DNA from: Pyrenochaeta sp. MPI-SDFR-AT-0127
Taxonomy: Eukaryota; Ascomycota; Dothideomycetes; Pleosporales; Cucurbitariaceae
Assembly: GCA_020747015.1 (NCBI GenBank)
Contig: JAGTJM010000086.1
Location: 1-64,000 of the forward strand
Length of the DNA: 64,000 nucleotides
Direction: 5' to 3'
How positions within the stretch are numbered: the first letter of the stretch is position 1; each line of letters opens with the position of its first letter. This document shows positions 57,501 to 64,000 of the stretch, piece after piece. The position numbers and the translations under genes are program-made. The notes under the pieces were generated by a model that saw only the letters and a list, made by a program, of their open reading frames with translations, was not told the origin of the DNA and searched no databases.

Positions 57501-58247
57501 ATGACTCAACAACACGAAATTCAGCTACAATCAATGGCGACTTTCCATGCGTCCCTCCGTCTTCCCCTTGAACTTCGCATCCAAATTTGGGAGTCCGCGA
57601 TTGAAGGTCGAGTCCTCGAAGTCAGAAAGCTGTATCCTAGCACGGGTTATTGGTCTCCTACCATGATACCAGCTATCACTAGGGCATGCCAGGAATCCCG
57701 CAAGTATTGCAGCTACAAGAAGGCCTTTATCAGAGACTGGTCTTCGCGCTATATCTGGGTAAACTTTGAAAGCGACATTATACAGGTAAAAAGTGGGCTG
57801 ATACAAGAGTTGGTAGAAGGAATTAGTATAGAAATGGGGAAGATTAGGCATCTACGGATTGAGCTGGTACATGAACAAGGGTGGGATCTATCGGAAGATC
57901 TTTTCTACAAGCATAGCCGCCAAATCCGGTATTTTCCATTGTTAAGAGGCTGTGATGTTCCTGTAGAAGATGGACTGGCACATACTTGGACGGCCTTCAT
58001 TTATGATACATATTGGGGAGCATGCCCAAGGGGCAATGTTCGCATGATAGATGCGCAGACAGGGGAGTGGATCGATGGAAACATATGTGGGCCGTACCAG
58101 GACTATATCGATACAAATGGAGGAGAAACCAGAAACTATGTTAGAGACACCTTCGATCCTGAGTGGGGTGAGAAGGACGATGACGAGAGGTACGAAGCGA
58201 TGAGACGGATTCAGATACCTTTGCCACGGATTAATTTGAATTATTGA
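57501..58247 (+). CDS. 2EXR domain-containing protein
   Basis: Single exon, 248 aa from the ATG at 57501. The frame is open upstream to 57360 but has no ATG there; a later ATG at 57534 would give MATFHASLRLPLELR. The 2EXR (F-box-like) signature is clear: FHASLRLPLELRIQIWESAI near the N-terminus, then RVLEVRKLYPSTGYW and AITRACQESRKYC, then IWVNFESDIIQV. The family is expanded in plant-associated and saprophytic ascomycetes; its function is unknown. The C-terminal half has acidic and aromatic residues and ends in IQIPLPRINLNY. It is convergent with a small one-TM gene. Confidence 0.85.
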   Translation: MTQQHEIQLQSMATFHASLRLPLELRIQIWESAIEGRVLEVRKLYPSTGYWSPTMIPAITRACQESRKYCSYKKAFIRDWSSRYIWVNFESDIIQVKSGLIQELVEGISIEMGKIRHLRIELVHEQGWDLSEDLFYKHSRQIRYFPLLRGCDVPVEDGLAHTWTAFIYDTYWGACPRGNVRMIDAQTGEWIDGNICGPYQDYIDTNGGETRNYVRDTFDPEWGEKDDDERYEAMRRIQIPLPRINLNY

Positions 58248-58368
58248 GCATTTGGATACTTCGAGCGTTGCAAAGTCCTCTGATTTTGTTGAAAACCTCG
58301 ACATTATTGAGGCTCTTGCACACCTCAGCCCTTTTTGTCGAATAACAACACAATATCCTACACGATGA

Positions 58369-58833
58369 CTATACAGAATACAATAAACAGACACTGATTA
58401 GTAACATAACTCTGTACTCTTCATCGTCGTAAGTTGTGGGCAGCCATGGATAATATAAATACTCCACTCTTCCATTTGGATATATTTTCCAGCATTTCGC
58501 GTCCCTCTCGTGACGTGATGCTTGTTGTGGACACATAGTTATCGGCTCAGCCGAGTTATACTGTTTTCGAGTGCCAAACAACGGCCTGCAGTTAAACATA
58601 CATAGAGGAACCCAGAAACGATATTGAAAGTACAGAAGAGCAAGAAAAAGAAGAGCCAGAAAAATTGTTATCCGAACACCATGCGAAAGCACTTGGGAGG
58701 TCTGCGTTGGTGCCGTCCCAGGACTTAGTGGCTTGTGGTCATCCGGTGTCTCTGGATAGTTGTAGACGTTGACGCCTTTCGAGTTGTTTTCATTAACGTT
58801 GCGCGCCAAATCAATCTTTTCTGAGGTAGCCAT
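58369..58833 (-). CDS. Small single-pass membrane protein, unknown
   Basis: Single exon, 154 aa from the ATG at 58833. A hydrophilic N-terminus of about 50 residues precedes one strong helix (ITIFLALLFLALLYFQYRFW) and a C-terminal domain with four Cys and many aromatic residues (CMFNCRPLFG, CWKIYPNGRVEYLYYPWLP). The gene is convergent with the 2EXR gene, with 121 bp between stops. No family is recognised. A spliced C-terminus cannot be excluded, since the final residues (YRVMLLISVCLLYSV) read like translated intron or UTR. Confidence 0.5.
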   Translation of the reverse strand: MATSEKIDLARNVNENNSKGVNVYNYPETPDDHKPLSPGTAPTQTSQVLSHGVRITIFLALLFLALLYFQYRFWVPLCMFNCRPLFGTRKQYNSAEPITMCPQQASRHERDAKCWKIYPNGRVEYLYYPWLPTTYDDEEYRVMLLISVCLLYSV

Positions 58834-59624
58834 TAGGATCCGATCTCGGATATAGGGTCGGGACTGGCGAGGTTGGATGCCTACTTTTAACTTATCTTAA
58901 TTAGCAAACTGTTGAATTATGCAGGTTTGCTACTTATGTAGGAGTGTACGTTCATTGTAATTCATATAATACTAACAAAGGGTTTGAGGCGTTGCAAGCG
59001 CTGTCTGCTTCAATTTTATCCGTACCAAAGTTGAAGCTATAAATTACCTCAAGCCTTTGGAATCTCACTCTCTTCTTGCGTTAGTACAAGACAGTAATAG
59101 TAAACTGTCTCTCTCTATAAGAAGCCGACGTAAACTAAAATCTCTCACGAGTAGATATTATAGAAGAACACTACTATGACTACTAGTGATACAAATATTG
59201 TCAAAAGTAAATCATGACTATAGTGCAACTTTAGTATTATCTATTTTAAAGTACGAAGAGATTTTAATACACGGGACCTCCAATTGAGCTAGGGTTTACC
59301 CTTATCCACAAATAATCGGAAGTAGTATGCAACGAAAACATGGCTAGGAAAGATATCAATCCATCCAGCTCAAATAAGACAACCTACGCCGTATACGTGC
59401 AGCCGTAAAACAGATGCGTCTCATAGAGGGGCGGAGGATATATTCTTCGAAACTTAGATACTAAGATAGATATGCTCGACAGAGGTACAGCAAAAGGCTA
59501 TTAGTCATGCACCTCGATCCCTAAGCTAGTTCACCTAAGTCTTTGGAATATAAAGACCATTAAAAAGAGCGAGCATAGTCCCTACGCACACAGTTCGAAA
59601 TACCGGCCTTATATTGACAGCAAT
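58834..59624. other. AT-rich gene-free stretch
   Basis: About 0.8 kb with visibly many TA dinucleotides, especially 59.08-59.3 kb, and no supported gene. This fits decayed or RIP-altered DNA, but no index was computed. Confidence 0.45.
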
Positions 59625-60670
59625 ATGCGTACGTTCTACTTTATTCTACTTTGTACGATCTTGTCTACCATCACTGCGAGAGTAATCTTGCCTATTGGTG
59701 CGATTACTAGCTTAGCGCGTTTGAAAAAGAGAGAGGGGAAGGGTGGTGATCCCAAAACTGAAGCAGTTAAAATTTCATTTACTAGTTGCGATGGCACGAA
59801 CTCGAAGACGGAAATACAATGAACAAAGATATTTCCGACGTTAGGATGACGCAATTAAGCTCGCCGCCCAAATCACCGAGATTGATACTACAATAGACGT
59901 TAGCTCTTTCGATTGCAAGTCCCATCCACACCTCATACATCTTTCAGTCTATCACAAATGAAGCAAGTAGTCTGAGTTGGCATATGGCCTAACCTATAAC
60001 GGCAAGACTACTATCGTAAAGCACCTTGATATTATGGAGAAAATGCAAGCGGCAATCAACAACACCAAATACTAATATTGTCCTAGTTTTCAGTCTCAAC
60101 ATGCAAACAGAAGGCATGGCCACAAGATCCTTAGTGTATACAATAAAGCTGCAAGCTATGGCCAGACTTTATTAAAGGGATAGCGTGTCAACATCTTCTG
60201 CCCGTCCGAAGATCAGGACCTCCGCAGGTCCTGCGCTCGCGATGCAGCATTTGAATGAAACACTTTATGTTCAGACAGCTGATGCATATGCGATTCACGT
60301 AATGCGGAGGGCAAATGCAACAACTATGAAAAGTGGAAAGATGACCCTGATCAATCCTACATCAACATACAATTTTGTGGTGAGTGGTTCAAACATCTTC
60401 ATTAAAGGAGGCCATTGATGCAGGTAGGAACGCCGAAAAACTTTCGGGATGTAATATGAATTATTACTGGCACAATAGAGGTAGGAAAGATTCATTGCTG
60501 GTTAAGAATGGCACCTACGAGCCGTAGCCAAGACTCTATTCCATGAGCTAATTCACGGCGCAACTGTTGGCATGAAAGCAAATGAGAACTTCGCGATCAC
60601 TAATCTAGAGATTACAATCCGAAAACATGACAAGCCCGGCGGATATAAGAAGGTACATCGAGCGAATTAA
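59625..60670 (+). pseudogene. Secreted zinc metallopeptidase (HExxH), broken
   Basis: A signal peptide (MRTFYFILLCTILSTITARV) starts an ORF that continues to FTSCDGTNSKTEIQ and then stops at 59820. Further parts follow in other frames: DDAIKLAAQITEIDTTIDVS with a Cys, FCPSEDQDLRRSCARDAAFE, NAEGKCNNYEKWKDDPDQSY, AEKLSGCNMNYYWHN, and finally KTLFHELIHGATVG containing the zinc motif HELIH at 60542..60556, ending at the TAA at 60668. The order of Cys segments before HExxH resembles M35-like or other fungal secreted metallopeptidases, but the family is not certain. Several stops and frame changes make it non-functional. It lies in AT-rich DNA. Confidence 0.55.
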
Positions 60671-61151
60671 GAAGGCGAGCAAAGGGAATGGACGGCACCG
60701 AGCCAATTCCTGATAAACAACCTTCGGATCCAAGCCCTGGCCCAATCCGTTCACTTTCTCAGCCCCCAATCAAGGCAAGACGCGGCAGATCCTTAGCCTG
60801 GAGTGTGAATGCAGAATGTGAAAATTATAAGATGTACGGAATCTTAAAGATTCAAAAGGTTCACCAGTAATTATATCTTCATCTTCTTCAACTTTGAATT
60901 ATACTGTGTAAGGTATTAGCTTCTATACTGTTATGAAGAGCCAAACTATGCAGAGTGCATCTACCTAGTCTACGCTTAAGATACTACCTTCATTTTGCTC
61001 ATTTTAATCGTTTTGCTGATTTTGCTCATTGTTTACCATCTTGGGCGGCAACTGAGCTTGCCATCCTGTGCACTTGCAGACTAATTAACTCTTAGTATAG
61101 GTACTCGCGTATAGGCTACTAGCCCGCAAGGTATTTTATATATTCTAAATT
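60671..61151. other. AT-rich intergenic
   Basis: It includes imperfect direct repeats of TTTTGCTCATTTT/TTTTGCTGATTTT at about 61.0 kb. Otherwise nothing is supported. Confidence 0.4.
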
Positions 61152-62225
61152 CTAGATAAACTCTAAACAACCGTTCCTGTTTCCAATTCTCTCATCCAAA
61201 GTGATAGACCTCTGATGCCACTGCCCGTTCTGCTCTAACTCTCCCTCTAGTCTATGGCCTCCATCAACAAGCCGCATATTTCTCGCTGAGGCACCAAAGT
61301 TGCCCCCACCGCGGCTACCCCCACCAGGAACCTGTAGATTTTGGCCAGGATAGATCAAATCCGGATTGGTGATATTATTGTGTCGAGCTAATTCCTCGTA
61401 GGAGCAATGACTGAAGCGTCCGGCGATGGCACGTAGCGTATCGCCTTGTTGAACTGTATACGTGTTTGCGCCGTTGCTAGACCCCCCTGACCAGCGGAAA
61501 CTCCCATTATCATTCTCGATAATCCGGTTCAGACTGATAGAGCTAGATTGGTACGAGCCATCTGTTCGGCGGCATTGCGCGTGTAGGTTATAGTCACCGT
61601 GGGCGTCGAGGCGAATGTCTTGCGACGACGCCGTGAAGTTACCGCCAAAGTCACCGCGGCTACGTGGCTCATCTTGTCTATGGACCGAACTTTGCGCTGG
61701 CTTTGGATCATGGCTCTGCACATCCTGTTGTTGTTGCTGTTGCTGCTTCTCCCATTTCTTCTTCTCATCACGTTCGTCTTTCCAGCCGGACGCAGCATCC
61801 TGAGCCTTGTGACCGGTGAAAGCTCCTGCAAGAGCGCCAATGATGGTACCCGTTTTGCCATGACCAGCCTTTCCGCCCAAAGCGTGGCCACCAAATGCTC
61901 CTGCGGCTCCTCCAGCTAACCCGCCCATGATGCCACGGTCACCCTCCGGGTCACCCTCGCCATTATATTGGTTCTGGTAGCCTTGGTTGTGCGAGTTGCG
62001 ACCAGAGTTGGAAGAATGGGCTGCCGCCGAAGGATATTGTTGGAACTGCGGGGGCTCTTGGCCATATCCCTGTGGCTGTCCTTGCCCATAGTAGGAACTG
62101 GCCTCGCCATGGCGGTTCTGTTGTTGACCGGAAGACTGACCATAGCTATCACCGTTGTTGTAGTCTTGACCATGTTGAGGGTAGCCGCCCTGTTGCTGAT
62201 AGGCGCCGTTGCCGTAATTCGACAT
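61152..62225 (-). CDS. CVNH-LysM lectin with Gly/Gln-rich N-terminus and glycine zipper
   Basis: Single exon, 357 aa from the ATG at 62225. Residues 1-95 are Gln/Gly/Tyr-rich and disordered. Residues about 97-140 form a glycine zipper (GGLAGGAAGAFGGHALGGKA, then GTIIGALAGAFTGHK). A Gln run and charged linker follow. Residues about 194-245 are the first half of a cyanovirin-N homology domain (GNFTASSQDIRLDAHGDYNL with Cys218). Residues 254-300 are a LysM (TYTVQQGDTLRAIAGRF, ending NPDLIYPGQNLQVP). Residues 309-357 are the second CVNH half, with Cys353 near the end. A LysM inserted inside CVNH is a known fungal lectin design (described in Magnaporthe). LysM binds chitin-type glycans and CVNH binds mannose-type glycans. 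There is no signal peptide, so it is probably cytosolic or released unconventionally. Confidence 0.9.
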   Translation of the reverse strand: MSNYGNGAYQQQGGYPQHGQDYNNGDSYGQSSGQQQNRHGEASSYYGQGQPQGYGQEPPQFQQYPSAAAHSSNSGRNSHNQGYQNQYNGEGDPEGDRGIMGGLAGGAAGAFGGHALGGKAGHGKTGTIIGALAGAFTGHKAQDAASGWKDERDEKKKWEKQQQQQQQDVQSHDPKPAQSSVHRQDEPRSRGDFGGNFTASSQDIRLDAHGDYNLHAQCRRTDGSYQSSSISLNRIIENDNGSFRWSGGSSNGANTYTVQQGDTLRAIAGRFSHCSYEELARHNNITNPDLIYPGQNLQVPGGGSRGGGNFGASARNMRLVDGGHRLEGELEQNGQWHQRSITLDERIGNRNGCLEFI

Positions 62226-64000
62226 TGTGGGATGTTGAAATTTTTGTATGATTTCCAATTGGATACTAGAATGCCTGCTAGTTTTGAAGCCCTCCTTTCA
62301 ACCCCCAGACTCTGTCTTTATGTACATTGCGCTCTTGCAACCGCTGTCGCAATAACGAGACACCGCCACTTTCTGCGGCGATATTGTGGAGTCCGTGAAT
62401 CGTCACCACGCCGCGCAACTCCACCCAAGCCACGCTTCGGCCCAATTAGGCAAGTGCATCACCGCTCTGCAGCCCGTGCTACGGAAAAGACGGCTTTGCA
62501 TTTGTCTCGAACGCAGATAGACCGCTATACTTCACTGCATGCCGGGCGTAGGGATGCATCGCCCTGATTATCCTAAAAAAGACGAACAAAGTTCCCATCG
62601 CATCATCGAAATGGTCAATATGGCTCAGTGGGAATGACGCGGCGTATTGCCGACAAACACTGCATCATACAATACATGGGTGCGACATGACATGAAGCTA
62701 ATCGCCTTATGCGTAAAATAAACTTCGAGTCGCATCATAGTCATCGACTCTTGCTTGCCTATAGATGTACCTACATTTTAGTGTAGCCTCTTTCTTTACT
62801 CTTCGCGGATACTGTGAGACTATTTTGACGCGTAATTAGCAAACGTTTAGACCAGACTGAAAACTGATCAACGAGACACGCGTGATTGTCTACCGGGCCT
62901 TCTCCCTGACTTGAAACGACCGAGACCCACAAATATCTAATAAACAACCAACTCCGTGCGTGGCCTTAAAATAGCTGAGGCTCTATCAGGTATAGGTTGC
63001 TGCAAAACTGACTTTCTTTTACATGCGTATGTTCATTATGACATTCTTTAGCAAGCCTCGTGGCAAGATGGATTGGCTTGTCTGATGATTGGGCCTATGC
63101 TTGCGAGCTGTCCCTGCGTGCTGATGGTTTCCATATCGTGGCTTGATAACCCACCCAGTCAATATGCCTAAAATCGCAGCCACTCCTGGCTCGTACAACA
63201 AGTCATGTTACTCCCTATCATTTGTCTTGTTGCATCGCTGTATGCTAAGTCTCTGTCGTAGGAAAAACAATCGCTTCGAGCCCATTGACAGCGTCATCTG
63301 CCTGCTCTGCCCGTCTCGTCCAGAATTTTTGAGTTCGGAGACATAAATCCTTTCGCCCCCATTGCTTCCATCACGGCCTGTCTCGCTCATGTCTCAATGA
63401 TGTTGTCATCTAGCTAAGATCACTTCCACTGGGGTAGAGCGACAGATCCAGCACTGCTCCCGCAATGAAGGACAGCTTCCTGTACAGCCGCAGGTGCATT
63501 AGCCAAATGACCACGATTGGAAAGCTCGGCGACAGACATACTGACATAAATGACATCAAACACGGCGGACGTAGTAGCAGCCATCGCGAAGACCCAGAGG
63601 CGCCTCAGGCGATTCTAGTGCTAGTGTTCATGATGCATCCTTGAAGCTATCATACTGCTCAGCGCTAGCGGCTATTAAGTTACTTGTGTTTGGCCTACGT
63701 CCTTCTATCGGCCTACAACACAGTGACCAACGCGCTGTTGGATACCCCCTGCATAGTGTTGAAGAGTAGCCCCACCCATCACTCTCACATTAACACACCA
63801 CTCCAAGGTACTAATACTCTAGGGACATTGCATACAAGCCGTATATTGTGTGAAAGAGACATGTATCAAACCTCGAAGAAAAAGTTCATCTGCACTAGCC
63901 AATAATCACAGTAAAGGTTGAGCGACTACTGCTACCGTAGAGCTTGAAACTACGTTATTCAGGGATAAATTCCCTTTTGCATCCTTGTAGTTGTTCTGGA
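62226..64000. other. Right-edge stretch, no gene supported
   Basis: About 1.8 kb including the promoter of the lectin gene. Short ORFs on both strands show no family features. The next gene presumably lies beyond the window. Confidence 0.45.

Overview
The window is nuclear DNA of a filamentous ascomycete, most likely a Dothideomycete (Pleosporales-like); the class is inferred from gene types, not tested. Supporting signs are short GT-AG introns of about 44-70 nt, Zn2Cys6 and C2H2 fungal transcription factors, several P450s, secreted proteases and esterases, a 2EXR protein and a DUF7703-type membrane protein. No tRNA, rRNA, CRISPR or intact transposon was recognised.

Region 1 (1-15.5 kb) looks like conserved core genome with dense, intact genes: a small unknown protein, a CYP504-type P450 (phenylacetate/3-hydroxyphenylacetate hydroxylase family), a type II membrane protein of glycosyltransferase-2 annotation, the mitochondrial RNA polymerase RPO41, and a large multi-spanning membrane protein.

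Region 2 (16-34.5 kb) reads as an aromatic-compound catabolism or detoxification neighbourhood. It has three more P450s (two of one clade, one pisatin-demethylase-like), an MFS exporter divergent from one P450, a C2H2 plus fungal-trans regulator, and a homogentisate 1,2-dioxygenase-family enzyme with all metal-ligand spacings kept. Beside the dioxygenase lie two broken genes, an alpha/beta hydrolase relic transcribed away from it and an SDR dehydrogenase relic downstream. The set looks like a partly decayed pathway locus.

Region 3 (34.5-50 kb) is gene-poor and rich in secreted products. It holds a two-exon candidate effector with a signal peptide and Kex2-like site, a Zn2Cys6 regulator divergent from a secreted PAF-acetylhydrolase-like lipase, a BTB-like relic, a MerB-like protein, an SGNH esterase with one in-frame TGA, a GPI-type aspartyl protease and a second Zn2Cys6 regulator.

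Region 4 (50-64 kb) has an unknown membrane-anchored protein divergent from a DUF7703-type protein, a 3.7-kb stretch with no convincing gene, a 2EXR protein convergent with a one-TM protein, a broken HExxH metallopeptidase in AT-rich DNA, and a CVNH-LysM lectin with a glycine zipper. All multi-exon models were spliced by hand and kept in frame; none has transcript support.
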